Source: JABJAG01 sp965222215 (GTDB lineage: Bacteria; Pseudomonadota; Alphaproteobacteria; UBA6615). From it: a stretch of 64,000 nucleotides of DNA. Below the pieces are notes generated by a model that saw only the letters and a program-made list of their open reading frames with translations, searched no databases and was not told the origin of the DNA. Shown here piece after piece: positions 42,191 through 50,715 of the stretch. Made by a program: the position numbers and the translations under genes. The stretch covers positions 558,001-622,000 of the forward strand of contig OZ244931.1 in assembly GCA_965222215.1 (NCBI GenBank). Direction: 5' to 3'. Position 1 is the stretch's first letter, and every line of letters begins with the position of its first letter.

Positions 42191-42225
42191 AAGCGTGGAA
42201 AAACGCTTCTGTAACAACCTGTTAC
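42191..42225. promoter_or_regulatory. two adjacent inverted repeats upstream of the DsbA-like gene
   Basis: AAGCGT/ACGCTT (42191-42208, 6-base spacer) and GTAACA/TGTTAC (42211-42225, 3-base spacer) lie side by side in the 152-base gap between dciA and the DsbA-like gene. They could be operators or, for the first, part of the dciA 3' end. No T-run follows on the minus strand. Confidence 0.3.
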
Positions 42226-42288
42226 CAGCTTTCTGTCACATAGTTGCAGTGGATTGTGACGGAACGAAGACCCTGGAAAGAGAGGGGG

Positions 42289-42780
42289 TCACGAGTTTGT
42301 GTGGCGGGTCCGGCGCGCCAGCACGGAGTTTCCAAGCTTGCGCAAGGCTTCGCGCAGTTCGGGATCGTCGACTGCAGCAAGCTGTTCGTCGAGTGTATCG
42401 ACGTCTTCGGGCGTCGGCGCCGGCGAGGCTTTTCTTGGCGGTTTCTCGACTGTCGCGATCGGTCCCTGGTGAAGCCGCAAACCGGCGACGGCGCGGAAGC
42501 CGTAGAAGCTGTTGACCCTCTCGAGAACCTGGGGCTCAAGATGCTGCAGTTCCAGCGCGAGCGGCCCGGTCACCCGGACGTGCAGGGTGCCGCCCTGACC
42601 CTCCTGGCCCCTGACGAGTCGCAATGGGACGCATTGATTGGAGAGTTCCGGGCCGACAATGGCCGTCCAGTCGGAAAAGACACTGGCTTCGAAAAAGCCG
42701 CGCTTGCGACGTATGGCCCCCGTCGCCCGGGCGGTCTCGGCGCCGATGGCCCGGGGGCCTTTCGCTCTTTTCTTGTCCAT
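42289..42780 (-). CDS. dciA: DUF721/DciA family replicative-helicase loader
   Basis: The 163-residue protein has the DUF721 core: FSDWTAIVGPELSNQCVPLR and GTLHVRVTGPLALELQHL, then a proline-rich linker and a helical C-terminus. DciA loads or assists DnaB in bacteria that lack DnaC. It is divergent from mutY (93 bases between starts) and upstream of the DsbA-like gene and smc. This mutY-DUF721-DsbA-smc order is conserved in alphaproteobacteria. Confidence 0.85.
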   Translation of the reverse strand: MDKKRAKGPRAIGAETARATGAIRRKRGFFEASVFSDWTAIVGPELSNQCVPLRLVRGQEGQGGTLHVRVTGPLALELQHLEPQVLERVNSFYGFRAVAGLRLHQGPIATVEKPPRKASPAPTPEDVDTLDEQLAAVDDPELREALRKLGNSVLARRTRHTNS

Positions 42781-42873
42781 GTCGCGGGTGGCTTCCGTGC
42801 CGGGCTTTTTCTTCAGGCTTCATGTTAGAAGGACAGCCGGTCCTCAACAACTCAACTCACGGCGCCCGTTCCG

Positions 42874-43938
42874 GTGAACAAGCCCGATCCGCAAACCATC
42901 CTGGACTGGTACGACCGCCACGCGCGGCGTCTGCCCTGGCGTGTGCCGCCTGCGCAATCGCGCAAGGGGGTGCGTCCGGACCCGTATCATGTGTGGCTGA
43001 GCGAGGTGATGCTGCAGCAGACCACGGTCGCGACGGTCGGGCCGTACTTTGCGAAGTTTCTGGCGCGATGGCCGCGCATCGAGGATCTGGCCCGGGCCGA
43101 CATGGACGATGTCCTGACCGAATGGGCGGGCCTCGGCTACTACGCCCGGGCACGCAACCTTCACAAATGCGCACGGGTTGTGCTCAACGACCATGACGGT
43201 GTCTTTCCCGACACCGAAGAGGGCTTGCGCGCGTTGCCGGGTATCGGGCCTTACACGGCGGCTGCGATCGCTGCGATTGCGTTCGACCGCAAGGCCGCGC
43301 CCGTTGACGGGAATATCGAGCGGGCGATGGCGCGGTTGTTCGCGGTGACGCTGCCGATGCCGGAGGCCAAGCCGGTGCTTCGTGATCACGCGGCGCGGAT
43401 GACACCGGAGCGGCGGGCAGGAGACTATGCCCAGGCCGTAATGGACCTCGGCGCGACCGTCTGCACGCCCCGCTCACCGGCGTGCGCGCTCTGCCCGTGG
43501 AGCCATGCCTGCCTGGCGCGTGCGCAGGGCATTGCGGAGGAACTGCCGCGACGGCCACCAAAGCGCGCTCGGCCGACGCGCCGCGCCGTTGCCTACTGGA
43601 TGGTGCGGCGCGACGGCGCCGTACTGCTGCGGCGGCGTCCCGAGGAAGGGTTGCTCGGCGGTATGATGGAGGTCCCCTCGACCCCTTGGGAAGAGCGCGA
43701 AGACTTTCACGACTCACCGCCGGTGGACGCGAGATGGCGTGAGTTACCAGGTCTTGTCGAACATGGTTTCACGCACCTGCAACTACAGCTGCAGGTGAAG
43801 GCGGCACGCGTTGACGCACGCAAGGCGCGCTTCGGCGTCTGGGTGCAGGTGGAGGAGTTAGGCGATTACGCCTTGCCGACGCTCACGCGCAAGGTGGTGC
43901 GCCACGCAATGGCGCATCTGGGCAGGGATGACATATGA
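42874..43938 (+). CDS. mutY: A/G-specific adenine DNA glycosylase
   Basis: The 354-residue enzyme removes adenine opposite 8-oxoguanine. The catalytic glutamate is in WLSEVMLQQTTV, the helix-hairpin-helix is LPGIGPYTAAAIAAIAF, the catalytic aspartate is in APVDGNIERAM and the 4Fe-4S cluster is in CTPRSPACALCPWSHAC. The C-terminal NUDIX-like domain recognises 8-oxoguanine. The start is GTG at 42874. Confidence 0.97.
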   Translation: MNKPDPQTILDWYDRHARRLPWRVPPAQSRKGVRPDPYHVWLSEVMLQQTTVATVGPYFAKFLARWPRIEDLARADMDDVLTEWAGLGYYARARNLHKCARVVLNDHDGVFPDTEEGLRALPGIGPYTAAAIAAIAFDRKAAPVDGNIERAMARLFAVTLPMPEAKPVLRDHAARMTPERRAGDYAQAVMDLGATVCTPRSPACALCPWSHACLARAQGIAEELPRRPPKRARPTRRAVAYWMVRRDGAVLLRRRPEEGLLGGMMEVPSTPWEEREDFHDSPPVDARWRELPGLVEHGFTHLQLQLQVKAARVDARKARFGVWVQVEELGDYALPTLTRKVVRHAMAHLGRDDI

Positions 43939-43944
43939 GCGGCG

Positions 43945-44610
43945 CTACTCCTCAAGCACGACCGAGTCCGGATCCGCGCCGAGTTCCTTGAGTGCATCGG
44001 TGACATCGGAGATCATCTCCGGCGGGCCGCAGACGTAGAATGGCTGAGAAAAGTCCTTCACATGTGTTTCGAGGAATGCCTTGTCGATTTTGCCTCGGGC
44101 AAGGTCGGATCCAGGCTCGTCGGTCACGGTAAATAGGCATTCGAGGTCTTCCATCGCGTCGAATTCATCCCGCAGGATGATGTCGCGCTCGGCCTTGTTC
44201 GAGAATATGAGCGTGTTGCCCGCGAGTTCGCCGCTTGCAGCGCGCTCGCGCAGGATGGCGATAAACGGAGTTACGCCCGCGCCGCCGGCGATGAAGCAGC
44301 CGGGTCCCCGGTATTCGATGGTTCCCCACGGATCACCCACAAGCAGCCGGTTCCCGGCTTCCAGCTTGCCGATCTGTTCGGTGACCCCGTCATGATCCGG
44401 ATAGACTTTGATGGTGAACTCGAGATCCGGCCAGGCATTGAGCGATGTAAAGGTGAACGGACGCTCTTCGTCGCGCCAGCCGTCGCGATCGAGCGCGACG
44501 TCCGTCGCCTGTCCTGGCTTGAATTCGAAGCCGTCCGGCTTGTCGAGCGTCAGCCGCACGACATCATGGGTTACCGGTTCGGATTTCAGAACGAAAAGTT
44601 CGTAACTCAT
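43945..44610 (-). CDS. ferredoxin/flavodoxin-NADP reductase-like flavoprotein
   Basis: The 221-residue protein has the ferredoxin reductase fold: a flavin-binding barrel with FKPGQATDVAL and the FAD motif RPFTFTSLN, then a pyridine-nucleotide domain with FIAGGAGVTPFIAIL and YVCGPPEMISDV. It has no ferredoxin domain and is shorter than typical Fpr. The electron acceptor is unknown. The ATG at 44610 has a GGAGGG site. It converges on mutY and follows ccrM on the same strand. Confidence 0.85.
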   Translation of the reverse strand: MSYELFVLKSEPVTHDVVRLTLDKPDGFEFKPGQATDVALDRDGWRDEERPFTFTSLNAWPDLEFTIKVYPDHDGVTEQIGKLEAGNRLLVGDPWGTIEYRGPGCFIAGGAGVTPFIAILRERAASGELAGNTLIFSNKAERDIILRDEFDAMEDLECLFTVTDEPGSDLARGKIDKAFLETHVKDFSQPFYVCGPPEMISDVTDALKELGADPDSVVLEE

Positions 44611-44675
44611 GGCTGCATCCCTCCGTTTCAGGGATAACGCATGAGAACCCCGGCGGTTCGCCTGGCCTGAAAAAT

Positions 44676-45782
44676 CTAGTTCAGCTCTGCCCGCAATTTC
44701 TGGCGCAGCACGTCGATGGGGACGAGCTTGCCCTCGATATCGACATGCCAGTACGTCCAGCCGTTGCACGACGGCGCGCCCTGGACGGCCGCGCCCATCT
44801 TGTGGATCGAGCCCCGGTCCTCGCCGGTGACGATGGTGCCGTCGGCGCGGACCTTCGCGGCGTGGCGCCGGCTGGGTGCATAGAGCTTCTCGCCCGGGCG
44901 CAGCAGCCCGCGTTCCACAAGCCAGCCGAACGGGATGCGCGGCTGTTCGCGCTTCGACGGGGTTTCGAGCAACTCGGTCTCTTCGATCCGCCGCGTGTCC
45001 GCGATGCGTTTCGTCGCCAGCGCGATATAGTCGGGGTCGCGCTCGATGCCGATGAAATCGCGCCCGAGCTGCTTGGCGACCGCCCCCGTCGTGCCGCTGC
45101 CGAAGAACGGATCGAGGATCACGTCGCCGACTTTGGTCGATGCGAGCACGACCCGGTGCAGCAGGGCTTCCGGCTTCTGGGTCGGATGCGCCTTCTTGCC
45201 GTCTTCGTTCTTCAGGCGTTCGCCGCCGTTGCAGATCGGCAGCAGCCAGTCGCTGCGCATCTGCAAATCTTCGTTCAGCGCTTTCATGGCTTCGTAGTTG
45301 AAGGTGTATTTCGAACTCTGGCTCTTCGAGGCCCAGATCATGGTCTCGTGGGCGTTGGTAAAGCGGCGGCCGCGGAAATTCGGCATCGGGTTGGTCTTGC
45401 GCCAGACCACGTCATTCAGGACCCAGAAGCCCAGGTCCTGCAGCACCGTGCCGACCCGGAAGATATTGTGATAACTGCCGATCACCCAGATCGTGCCGTT
45501 GTCCGACAGGACCCGATGGGCCTCGGTCATCCACGCGCGGGTGAATTCGTCATAGACCTGCAGGTTATCGAACTTGTCCCATTCGTCGTCGACACCGTCG
45601 ACGCGCGAGTTGTTCGGGCGGGTCAGTTCGCCGGCAAGCTGGAGATTGTAGGGAGGGTCCGCAAAGACAACGTCGATGCTGCCGTCAGGCAGCGCGGCCA
45701 ACTGCTCGATGCAGTCGCCTTCAAGAATCACGTTTCGCGTGGGCGCGTCGGCGCCCTTGCGACCTCGGCCAGGGGTTCGCAT
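44676..45782 (-). CDS. ccrM: CcrM-type DNA adenine methyltransferase (GANTC)
   Basis: The 368-residue beta-class N6-adenine methyltransferase has motif IV DPPYNLQL near residue 42 and motif I DPFFGSGTTGAVAKQL near 235. The roughly 80-residue C-terminal DNA-recognition domain is specific to CcrM (FGWLVERGLLRPGEKLY and SCNGWTYWHVD). In Caulobacter and relatives CcrM methylates GANTC late in the cell cycle and so times gene expression. It follows rnhB on the same strand, and three GANTC sites lie in the 83-base gap between them. Confidence 0.96.
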   Translation of the reverse strand: MRTPGRGRKGADAPTRNVILEGDCIEQLAALPDGSIDVVFADPPYNLQLAGELTRPNNSRVDGVDDEWDKFDNLQVYDEFTRAWMTEAHRVLSDNGTIWVIGSYHNIFRVGTVLQDLGFWVLNDVVWRKTNPMPNFRGRRFTNAHETMIWASKSQSSKYTFNYEAMKALNEDLQMRSDWLLPICNGGERLKNEDGKKAHPTQKPEALLHRVVLASTKVGDVILDPFFGSGTTGAVAKQLGRDFIGIERDPDYIALATKRIADTRRIEETELLETPSKREQPRIPFGWLVERGLLRPGEKLYAPSRRHAAKVRADGTIVTGEDRGSIHKMGAAVQGAPSCNGWTYWHVDIEGKLVPIDVLRQKLRAELN

Positions 45783-45806
45783 GGTCGCGGACGATGGCCA
45801 AACGGG

Positions 45807-45859
45807 GAGTCCCGGTCAATCGGAAAATTTCATCGATGGCCGATTCTGTGTTTGGAGTC
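45807..45859. promoter_or_regulatory. three GANTC sites directly upstream of ccrM
   Basis: GAGTC (45807-45811), GATTC (45842-45846) and GAGTC (45855-45859) lie within 53 bases in the rnhB-ccrM gap. Methylation of sites in the ccrM leader is known to feed back on its own expression in Caulobacter. Confidence 0.6.
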
Positions 45860-45865
45860 AGCCGT

Positions 45866-46495
45866 TTAACTAGATGTGGTGGCCGGTTCCAGCAGCGCGC
45901 GGATGGGTGCGAAGCTGCGGCGGTGATGCTCGGTGACGCCCAGGGATTCGAGTGCGCGGCGGTGTTCGGCGGTGCCGTAGCCGGCGTTGCGCTCCCACCC
46001 ATATCCGGGATGTTCGCGGGCAAGGTCGGACATGGTCTGGTCGCGGGTGACTTTCGCGAGGATCGACGCCGCGGAAATCGACAGGATCTTGCCGTCGCCT
46101 CCGACGACAGTATCGCAGGGACAATCGAGTTCGGGCGTTCTGTTGCCGTCGATCAGGGCGTATTCGGCGCGCACGGGCAGCGCGGCGACAGCCCGTGCCA
46201 TGGCGCGCAGGCTCGCCTGAAGAATGTTGTGGGTATCGATTTCCGCGACATCCGATGCCGCGATCGCGAACCACAGATCCCCTCGCTCAGCCCGTTCCTG
46301 GATGAGGTTGAAGCATCGCTCGCGCCGCAGACGCGTAAGGGCCTTGGAATCGTTCACACCAGCCTCGCGCAGGATTGCCTCGCTGGCCGGGGTCAGGATT
46401 ACCGCCGCGGCGACAACCGGTCCGGCCCATGGTCCGCGCCCGGCCTCGTCGACGCCGGCCGTCATCGCCGGGAGCAGGGACCGATCGCCGCTCAT
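45866..46495 (-). CDS. rnhB: ribonuclease HII
   Basis: The 209-residue enzyme removes misincorporated ribonucleotides and RNA primers. The signature GVDEAGRGPWAGPV holds two metal-binding acidic residues, VNDSKAL the next conserved element, and YALIDGN the third aspartate. ISAASILAKVTRD is the C-terminal motif. The rnhB-ccrM pair is conserved in alphaproteobacteria. It starts six bases after the antiporter gene and may be read with it. Confidence 0.96.
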   Translation of the reverse strand: MSGDRSLLPAMTAGVDEAGRGPWAGPVVAAAVILTPASEAILREAGVNDSKALTRLRRERCFNLIQERAERGDLWFAIAASDVAEIDTHNILQASLRAMARAVAALPVRAEYALIDGNRTPELDCPCDTVVGGDGKILSISAASILAKVTRDQTMSDLAREHPGYGWERNAGYGTAEHRRALESLGVTEHHRRSFAPIRALLEPATTSS

Positions 46496-46501
46496 GACCG
46501 G

Positions 46502-47848
46502 TCAATCCGCGCGAGTATTGCCGGACGGTTGTTCGGCGGTTCGCTTACCTGCGGTGCTTTTATTTGAAGGCCCGTTGAGCCTGCGGGGCAATCCCGGTTT
46601 CAGGCTGGCGATTCGTTTTACGGTTCGGACAACCGAGTCCGCCTCGCGCCCGAAGGCGATACGCAGGACGTACTTGATGGACGCGCGCTTGAAGGACGCG
46701 GCGCGCGACAGTCGGCGAATCGCATTCATGTAGAGCGGCGAGATCACCAGCGACAGCGCGGTCACTGACAGGATGATGCGGAACTCATCGATCGTGATGA
46801 TCTCGCGCTGGAGCCCGACATTGCCCAGCAGGAACGAGAACTCGCCCACCTGGGCCAGGATGAGCGCCGTCAGGAGGGTCTGAGCCCAGGGCAGGCGGAG
46901 CGCGGCAAAGATCGAGATATTGATGAGCGTCTTACCCACGGTGACGATCAGCAGCATCAGCAGGATGACGCCGAGGTTTTCCCAGATCAGAGACAGGTCG
47001 ATGAGCAGGCCGACCGACAGGAAAAAGACCATCATCAGCACGCTCTGGATTGGCATCACCATGTCGAGCATGCCGACGCGCAGGTTGCTGTTGCCGATGG
47101 TGAGGCCGGCGAGGAATGCGCCGTAGGCGGGGGACAGGCCGAGCAGTGCTGAAACCGTAGCTGCGCCGAAACAGCAGACGAGCCCAAGCAGCGGGGTCAG
47201 GTCTGAATGCTTCTGGGCGTCGCCGAGAAGCGGAATGGAAAGACGCTGGCGGCGTGACAGGAACAGGATCAGCGCCAGCAGCAGGCCCACGGACAAAACG
47301 ATCCGGCCCACTGCCATCACGTCGAACGAGCCGATCGCCGCGAGATCGACAAGCAGTATCATCGGCACCACTGCGAGATCCTGTGCGATCAGGATGCCAA
47401 CCGTGATGCGGCCTGTCCGGGTGCGCAGTTCTCCGATGTCTTCCAGCATTTTCACGGCGACTGCGGTGCTCGACAGCGCCAGCACAAAAGCCAGCAGCAT
47501 GACGGCGGTGACGGGCCACCCGAGCTGGTGACCGATCAGCCAGACCATCAGCAGTGCGCCGCCGGTCTGAAGCAGGACGGTTGTGACCGCTATTTTCCAG
47601 ATGCGCCGGAAGGCGCGAAGACTGAGTTCCATACCGATCACGAAGAGCAGCAGGAGCACGCCGAGCTCGGCGAGCAGGCCGATACTGGCCTCGTTCTCCA
47701 CAAGCTCGAAACCCGACGGCCCGAGTACGAGCCCGGCCAGAATGTAGCCCACGACTGCCGGCTGTTTCAGGCGCGTCAGAAGCAACCCGCACGACAGTGC
47801 GACCAGAACAACGATGGCGAGCGGGAGGAGCTCGTGATTGGAAAGCAT
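46502..47848 (-). CDS. CPA2-family cation:proton antiporter
   Basis: The 448-residue protein has about twelve membrane helices with CPA2 features: LKQPAVVGYILAGLVLGPSG at the start, LALSSTAVAVKMLED and GLSPAYGAFLAGLTIG. The C-terminal cytosolic tail (about 385-448) is basic and low in complexity. It lacks the RCK/TrkA-N nucleotide-binding domain of KefB and KefC, so it is not a classical glutathione-gated Kef channel. Potassium or sodium exchange is likely but unproven. Confidence 0.9.
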   Translation of the reverse strand: MLSNHELLPLAIVVLVALSCGLLLTRLKQPAVVGYILAGLVLGPSGFELVENEASIGLLAELGVLLLLFVIGMELSLRAFRRIWKIAVTTVLLQTGGALLMVWLIGHQLGWPVTAVMLLAFVLALSSTAVAVKMLEDIGELRTRTGRITVGILIAQDLAVVPMILLVDLAAIGSFDVMAVGRIVLSVGLLLALILFLSRRQRLSIPLLGDAQKHSDLTPLLGLVCCFGAATVSALLGLSPAYGAFLAGLTIGNSNLRVGMLDMVMPIQSVLMMVFFLSVGLLIDLSLIWENLGVILLMLLIVTVGKTLINISIFAALRLPWAQTLLTALILAQVGEFSFLLGNVGLQREIITIDEFRIILSVTALSLVISPLYMNAIRRLSRAASFKRASIKYVLRIAFGREADSVVRTVKRIASLKPGLPRRLNGPSNKSTAGKRTAEQPSGNTRAD

Positions 47849-47912
47849 GACCGGGCCAAGCTATCACAAAGCCCGCGAAGGTCGCGGCAAATCGGGGCCG
47901 GCGGCGGAAAGA

Positions 47913-49067
47913 CTAATCGCTGAAGAGATTCATCTGGCCGTCACGCACCTCGCGCAGGTTCGGCTTTCGAAACACCGAGGTGTCCAGACGCGTGCGTTCC
48001 TCGGTGTAGCCCTGCTGACGGAACGCGATGCGGAAACGTTCCTCGAGGAGCTTTGCACCGTGACCGCGCCCGCGCATCCGGGCGCCGAACCGGCTTTCAT
48101 AGAGCTCACCGCCGCGCATCTCGCGAATGCGGTTGAGAATTCGCTGCTTTCTGTCCGGGCGGTGCGCCGACAACCATTCGCCGAACAGCTCCTTCAATTC
48201 AAGGGGAAGCCGCAACACGATGTAGCTCGCATGGACGGCGCCGGCCTGTCTGGCGCGGATCATGATGGCTTCGAGCTCATGGTCGTTCAGCGCCGGAATG
48301 ATCGGGGCGGCCATGACGGTTACCGGGATACCCGCCGCCGACAGCATGCGGATCGTCTCCAGCCGGCGTTCGGGCCGCGACGCGCGGGGCTCCATCGCCA
48401 TGGCGAGCTCGGCGTCCAGGGTCGTGACCGAGACGCCGACACTGGCAAGCCCCTTTTCGGCCATGGGCGCCAGAATATCGATGTCGCGCGTCACGAGTGC
48501 GCTCTTGGTCACAATCGAGACCGGGTGGTCGTGGGCGGCGAGGACTTCGAGGATCGAACGCGTGATCTTCATCCGCCGTTCGACGGGTTGGTAGGGATCG
48601 GTGTTCGTGCCCATCGCAATCGTGCGCGGGGTATAGCCGGGCCTTGCAAGTTCGCGCTCCAGCAGCCCCGCGGCGTCGGGTTTCGCGAAGAGCTTCGTTT
48701 CGAAATCGAGGCCCGGCGACAGACCCAGCCATGCGTGGGTCGGCCGTGCGAAGCAATAGATGCAGCCGTGTTCGCAGCCCCGGTAGGGATTGATCGAACG
48801 ATCGAAGCCGATGTCCGGGGAGTCATTGCGCGCGATAACCGACTTGCTGTTATCGAATGTGACCGTGGTGTCGAGACGCGGCTGTGGCTCGTCATCCTGC
48901 ATGGTCCGCCATCCGTCATGGACGGTGTGGCCGCGCAGGCGTTCGAATCGTCCGGCGCGGTTGGATACAGCGCCACGCCCTATGCGCGGGCGATCCGGTA
49001 GCGGCGCGTCGACGGCTCCGGGCTCGACCGGTGCGGCGGGTGACGGGGTTTGGCGTGTTGGAGGCAT
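47913..49067 (-). CDS. PA0069-family radical SAM protein (SplB-like, COG1533)
   Basis: The 384-residue protein has the radical SAM cluster motif Cys98-x3-Cys102-x2-Cys105 (YRGCEHGCIYCF). It belongs to the PA0069/Rv2578c group, related in sequence to spore photoproduct lyase (SplB). Its substrate is unknown. The N-terminal GRGAVSNRAGRFE and DNSKSVIARNDSPDI stretches are group-specific. The ATG at 49067 is chosen. A TTG at 49097 is possible. An alphaproteobacterial SOS box lies just upstream, so induction by DNA damage is likely. Confidence 0.88.
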   Translation of the reverse strand: MPPTRQTPSPAAPVEPGAVDAPLPDRPRIGRGAVSNRAGRFERLRGHTVHDGWRTMQDDEPQPRLDTTVTFDNSKSVIARNDSPDIGFDRSINPYRGCEHGCIYCFARPTHAWLGLSPGLDFETKLFAKPDAAGLLERELARPGYTPRTIAMGTNTDPYQPVERRMKITRSILEVLAAHDHPVSIVTKSALVTRDIDILAPMAEKGLASVGVSVTTLDAELAMAMEPRASRPERRLETIRMLSAAGIPVTVMAAPIIPALNDHELEAIMIRARQAGAVHASYIVLRLPLELKELFGEWLSAHRPDRKQRILNRIREMRGGELYESRFGARMRGRGHGAKLLEERFRIAFRQQGYTEERTRLDTSVFRKPNLREVRDGQMNLFSD

Positions 49068-49091
49068 GTCGAAAATATGCGACAAGAAATA

Positions 49092-49106
49092 GAACAAAAC
49101 AAGAAC
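49092..49106 (-). promoter_or_regulatory. LexA (SOS) box of the alphaproteobacterial type
   Basis: On the minus strand the sequence reads GTTC, seven bases, GTTC, the direct-repeat LexA box of alphaproteobacteria. It lies 25 bases before the radical SAM start at 49067. It is embedded in a larger perfect 9-7-9 inverted repeat (AGAACAAAA at 49091-49099 and TTTTGTTCT at 49107-49115), in an AT-rich patch. Confidence 0.7.
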
Positions 49107-49125
49107 TTTTGTTCTCCAAGACGCC

Positions 49126-50163
49126 TTATATCTTCAGGGCCCTCGGCGCCAGCCAGTCCTGTCGGCATCGGGCAATGGTTTCGGGATCGAAGCAGCGCTC
49201 GATGTGCGCCTGAATGTGCGCGCGCATTCTGGAATCGCGGGCGGCGGCATGATCGGCCTCCGACCAGGCGGCCTTCCATCGGGCAAACCATGTGATGGTG
49301 CGCAACCATGTGAGCCGGCGCATGGGAATCAGCCAGGGCCCGAGTTCGGCGGCGCGGTCGCGCCCGACGGCATCGAGGTAGCGCTGATAGAAGCTCTCGA
49401 CATCTTCCGGCGAAAGCTCGCCGTCGCAGTCGGGGTCCCAGCCGGTGGAGGTGGCGAGCGTGGCGTGCGCCAGGTCGATGGGCGCGGCTCCGTAAAGCGA
49501 TTTCTCGAGATCGACGAACCACGCCTTGCCGCCGGCATCGATCAGGAAATTGCCAGGGTGGGTGTCCGTGCCCACAAAGCAAAGCGCAATATCCGGCTCG
49601 CCGTGCCCCACGAAATCGCGCGCCCACTCAAGGTCTTCGCGAATTCCGGCATAAGCATCGGCGTGCAATCCGGCGGCCGGAAGATGCACGGCCTGTTCCT
49701 CGACCACCTGAAGGGTCGACGACATGGGGTTGTGATGAATCTGCAGGGGCGGCATATCGCCTTCCGCGAGCGGAGACATGCTGTGGAGCGACGCCAGCGT
49801 GTCGGCGATCGCGCCCAGGTCGACCGGCAACCGGGCCGCGCGGCCATCGATTTCCTCAACAACGAGTGCGCCCCGCGGGAGGGTTTCGTCAGGGGCGAGG
49901 CTTGCCACGCAGAGGGGCGTACAGCCACTTTCGGACGCGCGGCGGAACGCGGTTTCCTGATACGTCAGTGCATCGCCCGCCGCGAGGCCCCACTGGTTCA
50001 TCCGTGGAATGCGCAGGATCAGGCCGGTCGCACCGATCCGCCAGTGGTCGTGAGAAATGCCCTTGGTTGTGAGCACTTCGAGGTCGCTGCCGTCGATATC
50101 CGGTGCGATGCCATGGTTGTGCAATTGGGAGGCAACGGCGTCGGGGTCGAGTTTGTCGCTCAC
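49126..50163 (-). CDS. APH-fold phosphotransferase, degenerate catalytic loop
   Basis: The 345-residue protein has the aminoglycoside/choline kinase fold. The catalytic loop reads GTDTHPGNFLID, where family members usually have HGDxHPGN. The aspartate and asparagine are kept, but the histidine two residues before the aspartate is glycine. The metal-binding motif appears as FVDLEKSLYG. The substrate is unknown, and resistance function should not be assumed. The GTG start at 50163 lies 12 bases after moaB on the same strand. Confidence 0.8.
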   Translation of the reverse strand: MSDKLDPDAVASQLHNHGIAPDIDGSDLEVLTTKGISHDHWRIGATGLILRIPRMNQWGLAAGDALTYQETAFRRASESGCTPLCVASLAPDETLPRGALVVEEIDGRAARLPVDLGAIADTLASLHSMSPLAEGDMPPLQIHHNPMSSTLQVVEEQAVHLPAAGLHADAYAGIREDLEWARDFVGHGEPDIALCFVGTDTHPGNFLIDAGGKAWFVDLEKSLYGAAPIDLAHATLATSTGWDPDCDGELSPEDVESFYQRYLDAVGRDRAAELGPWLIPMRRLTWLRTITWFARWKAAWSEADHAAARDSRMRAHIQAHIERCFDPETIARCRQDWLAPRALKI

Positions 50164-50175
50164 GGAAATACCGCG

Positions 50176-50715
50176 TTAGCCGCCGGGCTCATGCTCACGC
50201 AGGCGCGGCAGGAGCTCCGCGAAGTTGCATGGCTTGTGACGAATATCGAGCTGATCTTTGAGGATATCGTCCCAGCCGTCCCGGCATGCGCCCGGCGAGC
50301 CCGGAAGCGCAAAGATATAGGTGCCGTTCAGCACACCCGCATCGGCGCGCGATTGAACGGTCGACGTGCCGATTTTCTGGAAGCTGATCCAGCGGAACAG
50401 TTCGCCGAACCCATCAACGCGCTTTTCAATCACGTCGGACAACGCCTCCGGGGTGACGTCCCGACCGGTCACGCCGGTCCCGCCGGTGGAAATGATGACC
50501 TCGATCGCGTCGTCGTCCGCCCAGCTTTTGAACCGGTCTGCAATGGCGGCGCGGTCGTCGCGCACGATGTCGCGCGCGGCGAGCTCGTGTCCGGCTTCGC
50601 GCACGCGTTCCTCAAGCGTATCGCCCGACCGGTCGTCGGCGCGTGTGCGCGTGTCGGAGACGGTCAGGATGGCAATGCGAACCGGCCGGAAGCCGTCTTC
50701 GTCAGTTGCGGGCAT
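50176..50715 (-). CDS. moaB: molybdenum cofactor biosynthesis protein B
   Basis: The 179-residue protein belongs to the MoaB/Mog family that adenylylates molybdopterin. The core motifs are ILTVSDTRTRADDRSG and VIISTGGTGVTGRDVTPE, with IFALPGSPGACRDGWD near the C-terminus. No other molybdopterin gene is in the window. Its start overlaps the end of the lytic transglycosylase gene by 14 bases. Confidence 0.93.
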   Translation of the reverse strand: MPATDEDGFRPVRIAILTVSDTRTRADDRSGDTLEERVREAGHELAARDIVRDDRAAIADRFKSWADDDAIEVIISTGGTGVTGRDVTPEALSDVIEKRVDGFGELFRWISFQKIGTSTVQSRADAGVLNGTYIFALPGSPGACRDGWDDILKDQLDIRHKPCNFAELLPRLREHEPGG

